Made by a program: the position numbers and the translations under genes. A DNA stretch of 64,000 nucleotides from JAJYKC01 sp035545735. Its GTDB lineage: Bacteria > Acidobacteriota > Terriglobia > Bryobacterales > Bryobacteraceae. The notes under the pieces are model-generated. The model was not told where the DNA came from. It did not search any database and was given only the letters and a program-made list of their open reading frames with translations. Below, in pieces: positions 40,571-48,890 of this stretch (the first letter of the stretch is position 1; every line of letters starts with the position of its first letter). The stretch covers positions 62,001-126,000 of the forward strand of contig DASZXS010000083.1 in the NCBI GenBank assembly GCA_035545735.1, given 5' to 3'.

Positions 40571-41389
40571 CTACCGGATTAAGTGACTCCGCAATCCGAC
40601 GTGCGCCGCCCAGGTTGCCGCGGAACATCCCAGCACCACCAGCGCCAGCACCGCCGTGCGGCGTCCCCTCCATCCCGCGCTCACCCGCAGGAACACCATC
40701 ACCAGGTAGCAGAGCCAGGTAAAGAGCGAGATGCCAACCTTGGGATCGGCGATCCAGCGCGTGCCGGACTCGATGAACGCCCAGGCGCTGCCCGCCACTA
40801 CGCCCAGGGTGATGAACACAAACCCGAAGCTCATCGCCGTGCTGATCAGGTTATCGAGCGTGGCAAGCGGCGGCAGGTGCTCGAAGAAAGTCGAAGGGCG
40901 CTTGCTCTTGAGCTGCCTCTCCTGCACCAGGTAAAAAATAGACGCGAGAGCCATCACCAGCAGCCCGACATAGCCCAGCAATACCATGACGACGTGCAGA
41001 AACAACCACGCGTCCCTCACCCCGCTGTTCGGCCACGAGGCCACCGGCATTTCGGTCGCCGCAATCTGGCTCATCAGGAAAATCAACGGGAAGATGAACA
41101 CGCTGAGCGAGGCGAAACGGTAGCGCCAGTACAGGAGCAGGAACGTCACTGCGATCAAAAACGCACAGAAGGAAATGGTCTCGAAAAAGTTGTCGACCGG
41201 CAGGCGGTTCAGCGCGATCGCGACCTCCACGATGGAGACCAGATGCAGCACGACGGCACAGCAAAACGCGCCTAGGGCGTAACGGAAGAATCCCGTGCGT
41301 TTGCGGAGCGCGACCAGCAAGGCATGAAAAAGCCCAAATGCATATAATGCAGTGGCGACGCGCAGCCAGAGAATGGCCGTCTCGTGCAT
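40571..41389 (-). CDS. HemX/CcsA-like cytochrome c assembly membrane protein
   Basis: A 272-residue protein with about eight transmembrane helices. The C-terminal half matches the CcsA/HemX family: GYVGLLVMALASIFYLVQERQLKSK and GSAWAFIESGTRWIADPKVGISLFTWLCY, the second being a reduced version of the Trp-rich haem-handling (WWD) segment. Full CcsA proteins carry more tryptophans, so this is closer to HemX, which in Bacillus lowers glutamyl-tRNA reductase levels; its place just before hemA fits. It lacks a Shine-Dalgarno site, and a perfect TATACT (41403-41398) lies 8 nt before the ATG, suggesting leaderless mRNA. Confidence 0.85.
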   Translation of the reverse strand: MHETAILWLRVATALYAFGLFHALLVALRKRTGFFRYALGAFCCAVVLHLVSIVEVAIALNRLPVDNFFETISFCAFLIAVTFLLLYWRYRFASLSVFIFPLIFLMSQIAATEMPVASWPNSGVRDAWLFLHVVMVLLGYVGLLVMALASIFYLVQERQLKSKRPSTFFEHLPPLATLDNLISTAMSFGFVFITLGVVAGSAWAFIESGTRWIADPKVGISLFTWLCYLVMVFLRVSAGWRGRRTAVLALVVLGCSAATWAAHVGLRSHLIR

Positions 41390-41397
41390 TTAGTTTC

Positions 41398-41405
41398 AGT
41401 ATAGT
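41398..41405. promoter_or_regulatory. Symmetric -10 element shared by hemX/ccsA and the SDR gene
   Basis: AGTATAGT reads TATACT on the minus strand (41403-41398, 8 nt before the hemX/ccsA ATG) and TATAGT on the plus strand (41400-41405, towards the SDR gene about 60 nt away). No good -35 is seen at either side. A single symmetric -10 could drive divergent transcription. Confidence 0.45.
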
Positions 41406-41467
41406 CGGCTAACGGCGCGGCAGACCGGAGTGGAGCGCGGTGGTGAAACAAAGAGGAGGAAAAATGT

Positions 41468-42196
41468 ATGGAACAGTTTCTTGCCGGTAAGGTAGCGGTG
41501 GTCACAGGCGGCACCAAGGGAATCGGGCGCGCAATCGCCAATGCCCTGCACGGGTCCGGCGCCCACGTCGCGATCGGCGCGCGCCACGAGGGCGAAGTGG
41601 AGCAGGCAGTGAAGGAACTGAATTCCGGAGGCAACGGCGCCGCGCGCGCCGCCGGAGCGCGGCTCGATGTCGGCAGCGCGGCGGATGTCACGAAATTCTT
41701 CGAAGTTGTCGATAAAGAGTTCGGGGGCGTTGACATACTGATCAACAACGCCGGACTGGGGATTTTTCGACCCACGGCTGATCTAACCGTGGAGGAGTGG
41801 GATCTCACCATCCGGACGAACTTGAACGGCGCTTTTTACGCAAGCCGGGAAGCGCTCGCCAGGTTTCGAAAACGCGGCGCGGGATATATCATCAACGTCA
41901 GCAGTCTTGCCGGAAAGAATCCGTTCGCGGGGGGAGCGGCCTATAACGGATCGAAGTTTGGCTTAAACGGTTTCAGCGAGGCCATGATGTTGGACCACCG
42001 TCAGGAAAACGTCCGGGTCAGTTATATCATGCCCGGAAGCGTCGATACTTCCTTCAGCCCCCGAGGTGGAGGAGGCGCCGCGTCCTGGAAAATCGCGCCC
42101 GAGGATGTTGCGGAAATTACACTAATGCTTCTGAGGATGCCGGAGCGGACTCTGGTCAGCCGGGTCGAGGTTCGGCCGTCGAAGCCCGCAAAGTAA
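41468..42196 (+). CDS. SDR-family oxidoreductase
   Basis: A 242-residue short-chain dehydrogenase/reductase of the FabG-like classical type. NAD(P) motif VVTGGTKGIGRAIANAL (TGxxxGxG), NNAGLG, catalytic Ser in INVSSLAGKN, and Tyr/Lys in AAYNGSKFGLNGFSEAM (YxxxK). The C-terminal VSYIMPGSVDTSF supports this. The substrate is undefined; such proteins often reduce 3-oxoacyl groups or sugars. The gene has a strong AGAGGAGG site before the ATG at 41468 and is divergent from the haem operon. Confidence 0.93.
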   Translation: MEQFLAGKVAVVTGGTKGIGRAIANALHGSGAHVAIGARHEGEVEQAVKELNSGGNGAARAAGARLDVGSAADVTKFFEVVDKEFGGVDILINNAGLGIFRPTADLTVEEWDLTIRTNLNGAFYASREALARFRKRGAGYIINVSSLAGKNPFAGGAAYNGSKFGLNGFSEAMMLDHRQENVRVSYIMPGSVDTSFSPRGGGGAASWKIAPEDVAEITLMLLRMPERTLVSRVEVRPSKPAK

Positions 42197-42232
42197 ATCA
42201 GCAGACACCAGCGAAAACGGAGGGTCAAGGCA

Positions 42233-43462
42233 TTGGCACGAGACGTGCTCAGAAAAAGGGCGGGAGTTGAGTTGAGAAAGAGGCACACAATGGTTCACAC
42301 GAACGTTCCCCTGGATCCGACCAAGACCGGTATAGCCGCGGGAAGTCTCGAGACGAGCCTTGAGAAGCTGATCATTGGACAAGACGAAGCTATCCGGCAG
42401 ATTGTGAATATCTACCAGATGTACGTCACGGGCCTGACCGCACCAGGACGGCCCGTTGGAAACTTTCTGTTTCTCGGACCGACCGGTTCGGGAAAAACCC
42501 GAATTGTGGAAGCCACTGCGGAATGTCTGCTCCAGAACCCTCGCGCCGTGATTAAGATCGATTGCGCGGAGTTCCAGCATAGCCATGAGATCGCAAAGCT
42601 CATCGGCTCGCCTCCAGGCTACTTGGGGCACCGGGAAACACATCCCTTGCTCAGCCAGGAGATGCTGAATCAGTTCCATTCCGACACCTGCAAGCTCAGC
42701 TTTGTGCTTTTCGACGAAATTGAGAAGGCCAGCGATGCGCTCTGGAATCTACTCCTGGGTGTGCTCGATAAAGGAACACTCACACTCGGAGATAATCGCA
42801 AGGTCGATTTCTCCAAGGCGCTGATCTTCATGACCAGCAACCTCGGAGCGGCCGAGATGAGCTCTCTGATAAATCCGCGGCTCGGATTCCGCGCGACGGC
42901 ACCGCAAGAACACGCCGCGGTGGATGAGAAGACGACGGGAAAACTGGCCAGAACCGGCGTCGAAGCGGCGCGCCGCAAGTTCACGCCGGAGTTCATCAAC
43001 CGGCTCGATAAGATCGTGACCTTCCGCCCTTTAGGTGAAGAGGAGCTGCGAAAAATCCTCGACATCGAGTTGCGGCAGGTTCAGCAACGGATCTTCAATA
43101 CGTCACTGGATCGCGCGTTTGTCTTTCAGCTCACCAACCCGGCGCGCGACTTCCTGCTGACGGAGGGCACCGATCTCAAATATGGCGCCCGGCACTTGAA
43201 GCGCGCCATCGAAAGACACCTGGTGCAGCCGATTGCGAATCTGATTGCCACGGACCAGATTTTGGGCGGCGACTGCGTGAAAGTCGACTTCGATGCCGCA
43301 AACGGGAAGTTGACGTTCTTGAAGCAGGCGCAGGGCATGGAAATTCAAGCCATGGCGGAGATGACCAATCTGCCCGTTGTTCAGGCGGCTCTGGCGCTTG
43401 CCAACGCAGCGGTGCTCGAAGCCGCCAAAACGCAAAGCGCCCGCACCACCTCGAAGCGCTAA
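42233..43462 (+). CDS. AAA+ ATPase resembling the second ATPase domain of ClpB, stand-alone
   Basis: A 409-residue protein equal to a ClpA/ClpB D2 module plus D2-small domain. Visible: LIIGQDEAIRQI, Walker A GPTGSGKT (82-89), pore loop GYLG (about 129-132), Walker B VLFDE (158-162), sensor-1 FMTSNLG, arginine finger PEFINRLDKIV, and sensor-2 YGARHLKRAIE. There is no N-domain, no D1, no M-domain and no IGL/IGF loop for ClpP, so it may unfold or remodel proteins without ClpP. The TTG at 42233 has GGAGGG 8 nt before it; an ATG at 42290 is the alternative. A strong terminator follows. Confidence 0.85.
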   Translation: MARDVLRKRAGVELRKRHTMVHTNVPLDPTKTGIAAGSLETSLEKLIIGQDEAIRQIVNIYQMYVTGLTAPGRPVGNFLFLGPTGSGKTRIVEATAECLLQNPRAVIKIDCAEFQHSHEIAKLIGSPPGYLGHRETHPLLSQEMLNQFHSDTCKLSFVLFDEIEKASDALWNLLLGVLDKGTLTLGDNRKVDFSKALIFMTSNLGAAEMSSLINPRLGFRATAPQEHAAVDEKTTGKLARTGVEAARRKFTPEFINRLDKIVTFRPLGEEELRKILDIELRQVQQRIFNTSLDRAFVFQLTNPARDFLLTEGTDLKYGARHLKRAIERHLVQPIANLIATDQILGGDCVKVDFDAANGKLTFLKQAQGMEIQAMAEMTNLPVVQAALALANAAVLEAAKTQSARTTSKR

Positions 43463-43473
43463 CGCACAAAAAG

Positions 43474-43507
43474 AACGCCTGCTCCCACAGGAAGGAGCAG
43501 GCGTTTT
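43474..43507. terminator. Bidirectional intrinsic terminator
   Basis: A perfect 12-bp stem (AACGCCTGCTCC 43474-43485 with GGAGCAGGCGTT 43494-43505) and an 8-nt loop. TTTT follows on the plus strand, and TTCTTTTTG follows on the minus strand. It sits between the convergent AAA+ and sulfite-reductase genes and serves both. Confidence 0.88.
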
Positions 43508-43533
43508 CTCGCGTCTATCTCAAAATATCCCGC

Positions 43534-45306
43534 TTAGCTGGCGCACTCCCCGCGGCCCAGTTTGACGGAAAACTGCACCTCGTCCCCCCAGTCCATGTAC
43601 ATCTCCGGCGTGATCTCGGCGGGCTTGGCGAGGTCGCTCGTAAGTCCCCGGAAAGTCTCTACTTTATGACGGAGCACGTAATCCCGGAACGACTCTCCGG
43701 CCAAGCGGTTTGCCGTGTAGTGTTCGATCACTCGCTCCACCGCAACCGGCGCCAGGCGCGCCGGCAGGCTTTGGATCGCCAGCCCGAACTTCATCATGCC
43801 GCCGTCGTCGTAGCCGCCGCCGAGGAGCATCTGGTAGTAAGGAACTTCTTTTCCCTCGAACTTCCTCGCATTTCCGTAAAAGCCGAAATCGGAGGTCCAA
43901 TGCTGGCCGCACGAATTCGGGCAGCCACTTACGTTGATCACCAGTTTGCGTACCAGGGGGTCTGTATGATGCGCCACGGAACGGCTCAGCGCTTCTCCCA
44001 TGGTCATCGCCTTCGTGAGCGCAAGATTGCAACTGTACGCGCCCGGGCAAGTGGTAACGTTCGAAATCTCTCTAGCGCCGGCTTCGGCAAGACCTGCCAA
44101 CCGTAACGCCGCGTACACGCGCCGCAGATTCTTCAAAGGCACATAGCCGAGCATCAGGTTCTGATTGACCGAAATTCGCACCAATCCGTCCGCTGTGCCG
44201 CTGGAAAGATCTGCCAGGGCACGCATTTGCTTCCCAGTAAGATTTCCCTGATTTACCCGGACATCCACGATGGCGTAGGCTGCTTGCTTTTGCTCGCGGA
44301 CATTGGTTTCGAGCCAGCGGTCATATTCCGGGTCGGCGTGGGCATCGTTCAAAACCGGCAGGTCCTCGCCGGTCCCGAGTGGTGGTGGTTGCGATCGAAA
44401 ACCACCGAAATTCTCCGGGACGGTCTCCGGCAGCGGGATGCCGCCGTTCTGCAAAATGTCCTGGTAAGCGAGGTCAATCTGCTCGCGCAGCCAGTCAAAC
44501 CCTCGCTCGCGCATTACAAATTTGAGCCGCGCTTTGTTCTTGTTGTTGCGCGTCCCATATTTGTTAAACACTCGCAGCACCGCCTCGATCTTATGGACCA
44601 GCATATTGGCGGGAACAAACTCATCCAGCAGCCGCGATTCCGTAGGAAGCGGCCCCAAACCGCCCGCAATCACCATGCGGAAGCCGTGTACGCCGTCCAC
44701 GATCCGCGCCCGCAGCCCGACGTCGTGAATCGAGGTCAGCATACAATCTTCCGGACAGCCGGAAAACGCGATCTTGAACTTCCTCGGCATCGAGTCCGTG
44801 AGTTCTTTGTGCAGAAATGCGTATGCCACCCGCCGCGCATAGGGCCCGACATCGAACGGCTCGTCGTGCAGCAAGCCGGTCAGTGGGCAGGCGGTCACGT
44901 TGCGGACCGTGTTGTAACAAGCCTCGCGTGTAGTGAGTTGAAAATCCGCCAGCTTATGGAGCAGATCGGGAACCCGGCGCAGCGGAACGAAGTGAAACTG
45001 CATGTTCTGCCGCGTTGTGAGATGCCCTTTGCCCCCGCCAAACTCATCGGCGATCACCGCGAGCTGTCGAAGTTGGGGGGCCGTCAAAATCCCGCTGGGG
45101 ATCTTGGTGCGCACCATGTGGACACCGGGCTGGCGCTGTCCATAAATTCCCCGGCGCAGACGGTGCTGGCGAAACTCATCATCGGTGAGCTCGCCCCGGG
45201 TAAAGCTTTCGGCTTTGTCCCGGAAGTCTTCGATATCCTCGCGGACAATCCGTTCATATTCCGCGTTGGTCTGTTCTAGATTTGGTTCTACGACGGTGTA
45301 CGCCAC
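43534..45306 (-). CDS. Ferredoxin-dependent sulfite/nitrite reductase (sirohaem protein)
   Basis: A 590-residue assimilatory reductase. The sequence has the twin nitrite/sulfite-reductase repeats: RTKIPSGILTAPQLRQLAVIADEFGGGKGHLTTRQNMQFHFV in the first half and GLVRISVNQNLMLGYVP in the second. The 4Fe-4S/sirohaem ligands are CPGAYSC (C-x5-C) and, about 45 residues on, CPNSC (C-x3-C) in NVSGCPNSCGQHW. It needs six electrons from ferredoxin. Sequence alone does not settle sulfite versus nitrite. The start is GTG at 45306 with AGAGGT upstream. A promoter with an operator-like dyad precedes it. Confidence 0.92.
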   Translation of the reverse strand: MAYTVVEPNLEQTNAEYERIVREDIEDFRDKAESFTRGELTDDEFRQHRLRRGIYGQRQPGVHMVRTKIPSGILTAPQLRQLAVIADEFGGGKGHLTTRQNMQFHFVPLRRVPDLLHKLADFQLTTREACYNTVRNVTACPLTGLLHDEPFDVGPYARRVAYAFLHKELTDSMPRKFKIAFSGCPEDCMLTSIHDVGLRARIVDGVHGFRMVIAGGLGPLPTESRLLDEFVPANMLVHKIEAVLRVFNKYGTRNNKNKARLKFVMRERGFDWLREQIDLAYQDILQNGGIPLPETVPENFGGFRSQPPPLGTGEDLPVLNDAHADPEYDRWLETNVREQKQAAYAIVDVRVNQGNLTGKQMRALADLSSGTADGLVRISVNQNLMLGYVPLKNLRRVYAALRLAGLAEAGAREISNVTTCPGAYSCNLALTKAMTMGEALSRSVAHHTDPLVRKLVINVSGCPNSCGQHWTSDFGFYGNARKFEGKEVPYYQMLLGGGYDDGGMMKFGLAIQSLPARLAPVAVERVIEHYTANRLAGESFRDYVLRHKVETFRGLTSDLAKPAEITPEMYMDWGDEVQFSVKLGRGECAS

Positions 45307-45324
45307 ACAACATTACCTCTTTGT

Positions 45325-45359
45325 ACATAGAGATTACTATGTTGGGCAACAAGATTCAA
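45325..45359 (-). promoter_or_regulatory. Promoter of the sulfite/nitrite reductase with a dyad centred on the -10
   Basis: On the minus strand: -35 TTGAAT (45359-45354), 17-bp spacer, -10 TAATCT (45336-45331). The -10 is flanked by a perfect inverted repeat, ACATAG (45342-45337) and CTATGT (45330-45325), so a bound dimer would block RNA polymerase. The gene's start codon is about 20 nt further on. Confidence 0.6.
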
Positions 45360-45362
45360 TCT

Positions 45363-46739
45363 TTATTTCGAGGGACAATCCGGAATTCGTCCATTGGCGT
45401 AGTAACAAACGCTATAACGAACACTTCGATTGAGGTTGGAAACGCTAGGGTTATCCTGCCGCGAAAGGCTATCCTGCCAGATTCGCCGTCCTGAAACCGC
45501 TCGGTCCAACACCGGCAGACCGGCAATCAGGAATTGTCCGTAGGCGGCGAGCATGATCGCGACGGGAATGCCAAAGGCGATCGCGGTCTTTCCCTTATGC
45601 GACATCCACAAAACGGCCGCCGCGGCGGCGAGAGCCAAAAGAATCGCCTCCCACGGGAGCCGCCATTCGGCGCGCCTCGCCCCCGAGACCAGAGCCTGCG
45701 GTAGCGCGCCGTTCAGTGCCGGCGACGCTCCGGCGAGCAGCGCCGTAATCGCCAACAGCACCCCGGGGCGCCGCATTTGATCCAGCCGCACGCCCGCAAG
45801 AATCGTCACGGGAGGCAGCAGCGGCAACAAATAGCCCGGCAGTTTATTCATCGACGCGGAAAAGAACAGGAATCCGAAAAGGAACCAGGCCAGCAGGAAG
45901 GCATTGCGGCGGTCCCGGTAACGATCCTTCCCCACCAGCAGCGCCGCCGCGGGAGTCCAGGGAAACAAGCCTCCCAGCAGCACCGGGATATAGAACCAGA
46001 AGCGCTGAACATGCTGCAACGATGGTGTCAGAAAGCGCGCGAAGTGCTGTTTCCAGATCAAATCGTCAAAAAACGGCATTCCGTTGCGCGAAAAGCAGAC
46101 TAGAAACCACGGCAGCGCGAAAACCGCCGCAATGCCGAAAATCCAGAGCGCATCCTTCCACCGGCGGCGGAGGAACCAAAGCGCGGGCAGAAACAGGACC
46201 ACCGGGACCAGCGCCTTCGCAAGAATCGCCAGCCCAAGCGCAATCCCGGCGCAGTTTCGGCTCCACGCGCCTTCCCGAAAGGCCAGCAGCATGGCGAGAG
46301 AAAAGAAAACCGAGAGCGGGAGGTCGGTTACCGCAACGTGTCCAAACGCGAACCAGCCGGCCGACGTTGCCAGGATAATCGACGCGAACCAGGCCGCCCG
46401 CGCGGTGTATTCCCTTCTCACCCACCAGAACAGAAAGATCAGAAACCCCACTGCGAGAAGCGCGACGGGAAGGCGGGGCGCCCATTCGAGCCCGAATCCC
46501 AGACGAAAAAACGAAGCCGCCATCCAATAAACCAACGGCGGCTTTTCGAACCAGGCATTTCCCCACAGCCGGGGCGTAACCCAGTCCCCGGAATCGGACA
46601 TCGCCTTCCCGATTGCGGCGTAGCGCGGCTCATCGGGAAGCAGCAGGCCGGAGCGCCCCAGAAACGTCAGGTAGAGCAAAACGAGAGCCAGGAGGGCGAG
46701 CGCGGCGCACAGCCGCCGCAAATTCGGAGTTGAGGACAA
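45363..46739 (-). CDS. Glycosyltransferase family 39 (ArnT/PMT-like) membrane protein
   Basis: A 458-residue membrane protein with about 11 hydrophobic helices. The first periplasmic loop has the acidic motif LLPDEPRYAAIGKAMSDSGDWVTPRLWGNAWFEKPPLVYW, typical of ArnT-like GT39/GT-C enzymes that transfer a sugar from a polyprenyl-phosphate carrier to lipid A or protein. Acceptor and donor cannot be told. The C-terminal third is poorly conserved. Start: TTG at 46739, with no Shine-Dalgarno; a perfect minus-strand TATACT lies 7 nt before it, so the mRNA should be leaderless. It is divergent from the HIT gene. Confidence 0.85.
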   Translation of the reverse strand: MSSTPNLRRLCAALALLALVLLYLTFLGRSGLLLPDEPRYAAIGKAMSDSGDWVTPRLWGNAWFEKPPLVYWMAASFFRLGFGLEWAPRLPVALLAVGFLIFLFWWVRREYTARAAWFASIILATSAGWFAFGHVAVTDLPLSVFFSLAMLLAFREGAWSRNCAGIALGLAILAKALVPVVLFLPALWFLRRRWKDALWIFGIAAVFALPWFLVCFSRNGMPFFDDLIWKQHFARFLTPSLQHVQRFWFYIPVLLGGLFPWTPAAALLVGKDRYRDRRNAFLLAWFLFGFLFFSASMNKLPGYLLPLLPPVTILAGVRLDQMRRPGVLLAITALLAGASPALNGALPQALVSGARRAEWRLPWEAILLALAAAAAVLWMSHKGKTAIAFGIPVAIMLAAYGQFLIAGLPVLDRAVSGRRIWQDSLSRQDNPSVSNLNRSVRYSVCYYANGRIPDCPSK

Positions 46740-46746
46740 TAGCTTC

Positions 46747-46754
46747 AGTATAAT
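46747..46754. promoter_or_regulatory. Symmetric -10 element shared by the GT39 and HIT genes
   Basis: AGTATAAT gives a perfect TATAAT on the plus strand (46749-46754), 7 nt before the HIT ATG at 46762, and TATACT on the minus strand (46752-46747), 7 nt before the GT39 TTG at 46739. The two elements overlap by four bases and both genes would be leaderless. Confidence 0.6.
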
Positions 46755-46761
46755 GAGGCCA

Positions 46762-47334
46762 ATGCAACGGCTGGCCGCCGCGGCCGGATTCGCCGCGCTC
46801 CTGTTGGGGGGACTTGGAATTGTGTTCTCGCTCAGTCCCGCCGCTCAGTCTCAGGTGCTAACCCAGTGCGCCTGCGATCCGGCTCAGCCGGAAACATTCG
46901 CCGCGCGCCAGTGCGGCCTGTGCCGCGAAGCCGAGAAACAGCCGCCGGATGCCGCCATCTTCTTTCTGAAGGATATTAACCCCACCAAGCCGAACCGCTG
47001 GCTGGTGCTGCCGCGCGCTCACCATCACCTGCTCTCGGAAATGACCCCCGGGGAACGCGAGCAACTCTGGGCGGCTGCCATCGCCAAAGGCAAGGAACTA
47101 TTTGGCGACGGCTGGGGATTAGCCCTAAATGGGCGAAAAGTGGTAACACAATGCCACGCGCACATTCACATCGGCAAGCTTCTACCCGGCATCGAAACGG
47201 ATCACTTCCTTGTGGTCGACGGCCCCGCCGATATCCCCATCCCCCAGAATGAGGGGTTTTGGGTTCACCCCGACGGCGCGAAACTTCATGTGCACCGTGG
47301 CGAGCAGATCACGGAAACGGTACTCTTGCGTTAG
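46762..47334 (+). CDS. Membrane-anchored or exported HIT-like hydrolase
   Basis: A 190-residue protein. An N-terminal hydrophobic segment (AAAAGFAALLLGGLGIVFSL) anchors or exports it. Then come two Cys pairs (CAC and CGLC) that could bind zinc or form disulfides. The HIT domain shows INPTKPNRWLVLPRAHHHLLSEM and the active triad His132-x-His134-x-His136 in QCHAHIHIG. HIT proteins hydrolyse or transfer nucleotide phosphoanhydride bonds; a location outside the cytoplasm would recall CDP-diglyceride pyrophosphatase. I start at 46762 because the ATG at 46753 lies within the -10 box. Altronate dehydratase follows after 8 bp. Confidence 0.75.
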   Translation: MQRLAAAAGFAALLLGGLGIVFSLSPAAQSQVLTQCACDPAQPETFAARQCGLCREAEKQPPDAAIFFLKDINPTKPNRWLVLPRAHHHLLSEMTPGEREQLWAAAIAKGKELFGDGWGLALNGRKVVTQCHAHIHIGKLLPGIETDHFLVVDGPADIPIPQNEGFWVHPDGAKLHVHRGEQITETVLLR

Positions 47335-47342
47335 GCCCACGT

Positions 47343-48881
47343 ATGTCGCTCGTTGAAATCCAAAGCCCTCCCACGCCCGAAAATGCGGTGATCCGCCTCC
47401 ACGAATCAGATAATGTCGGCATTGCCAGAATGCCTCTCAGTCCCGGACAGCGCCTCCGCACCGCCTCAGGCGAAGTGGTTGCAAAAGCCGCGATTCCAGC
47501 CGGCCATAAGGTCGCTCTGAGGGAGATTCGCGCCGGGGACGATATCGTCCGTTACGGCCAGCCCATGGGCGCCGCCCGGTCGGACATCCATCCCGGAGAT
47601 CACGTCCACACCCATAATGTGCAATTTGCGCCTCATGAAGGGGGCTACGAGTTCCCTTCCGGTGACATTCCATGGCCCTCCCCCGCAGCAGATTCTCCTG
47701 TATTCGCAGGCTATTTGCGGGAAGATGGCCGCGCCGGCACACGAAATTACGTAGCCATCGCAGCCGCCAGCAACTGCGCCGCGCACACCGCCGAACTCAT
47801 CGCCGAGCGCTATACGCGCGCTCCGCTCCCGGATAACGTGGATGGCGTCATTGCTTTCCCCCACGGCGAAGGCTGCGGAATGGCGATTGGCCCCGACAGC
47901 CGCCAGTTGCAGCGCACGCTCGCCGGTGTGATTCACCACCCCAATGTTTCCTCCGCGATCATTCTCGGGCTGGGCTGCGAGGTCAATCAAATTGATCACT
48001 ATCTCGGAGATGCCGCGCCCAAAGATGGCCGTCTCACCGGCATGACGCTCCAATCGAGCGGTGGAACCATGGCCACCGTGGAAGCGGCATGCAAGGTAAT
48101 CGACCGCATGATTGAACGCGCCGCGGAGGAAAAGCGCGTCGAATGCCCGGCGTCGAAAATTGTGCTTGGCCTCAATTGCGGCGGCTCTGATTCCTTTTCG
48201 GGCATCACCGCCAATCCGGCACTCGGATGGGCCTCCGATCGCCTGGCCTCTTTCGGCGGCGCCGCCGTACTTGCCGAGACCACCGAGATCTTCGGCGCGG
48301 AACAGCTCCTTCTGCGGCGCGCCCGCAATCGCGAAGTCGCAGATAAACTCCTTGGCTTTATAAATGGATACAAGCAATACTTAAAGCGGTTTGAAAGCAC
48401 CTTCGACGACAATCCATCACCAGGAAATAAAGAGGGTGGATTGACGAACATCCTGGAAAAATCCTTGGGAGCCGTCGCCAAAGGCGGGGCTTCTCCTCTG
48501 ATGGACGTGGTCGATTATGCGGAGGCGATCCGCTCGGCCGGCTTCATCTTCATGAACACGCCGGGATACGATCCGGTCTCTCTCACCGGTCTCGCCGCCG
48601 GCGGCTGCAACGTCATCGCTTTCACCACGGGCCGCGGCAGCGCCATTGGTTTTCCGTCTGTGCCGGTCGTCAAGATCGCGAGCAACACCGCGACGTTCCG
48701 CCGCATGCGCGACAACATGGATATCAACGCCGGACGCATCGCGGACGGTGAAGCCAGTGTGGAAGGCATCGGCGAGGAAATCCTGGACCTGGTCCTGCGC
48801 GCCGCCTCGGGAGAGCGTACCAGCAGCGAGCGGCTCGGACACCGGGAATTTGTTCCGTGGCGCATCGGCCCCGTGATGTAA
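47343..48881 (+). CDS. uxaA: Altronate dehydratase (UxaA family)
   Basis: A 512-residue enzyme of the UxaA/GarD family, which removes water from a hexonate in hexuronate breakdown. Residues 1-100 form the small SAF domain (NVGIARMPLSPGQRL...VKIPAGHKVALREIRAGDDIVRYG-like). The large domain has YLREDGRAGTRNYVAI, the metal-binding FPHGEGCGMA, ILGLGCEVNQID, ILGLNCGGSDSFSGITANPALGW and INTPGYDPVSLTGLAAGGCNV-like stretches. Altronate versus another hexonate is not settled. No other hexuronate genes are near. The ATG at 47343 lacks a strong Shine-Dalgarno site and is probably read from the HIT transcript. Confidence 0.88.
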   Translation: MSLVEIQSPPTPENAVIRLHESDNVGIARMPLSPGQRLRTASGEVVAKAAIPAGHKVALREIRAGDDIVRYGQPMGAARSDIHPGDHVHTHNVQFAPHEGGYEFPSGDIPWPSPAADSPVFAGYLREDGRAGTRNYVAIAAASNCAAHTAELIAERYTRAPLPDNVDGVIAFPHGEGCGMAIGPDSRQLQRTLAGVIHHPNVSSAIILGLGCEVNQIDHYLGDAAPKDGRLTGMTLQSSGGTMATVEAACKVIDRMIERAAEEKRVECPASKIVLGLNCGGSDSFSGITANPALGWASDRLASFGGAAVLAETTEIFGAEQLLLRRARNREVADKLLGFINGYKQYLKRFESTFDDNPSPGNKEGGLTNILEKSLGAVAKGGASPLMDVVDYAEAIRSAGFIFMNTPGYDPVSLTGLAAGGCNVIAFTTGRGSAIGFPSVPVVKIASNTATFRRMRDNMDINAGRIADGEASVEGIGEEILDLVLRAASGERTSSERLGHREFVPWRIGPVM

Positions 48882-48890
48882 ACCTCTCCG

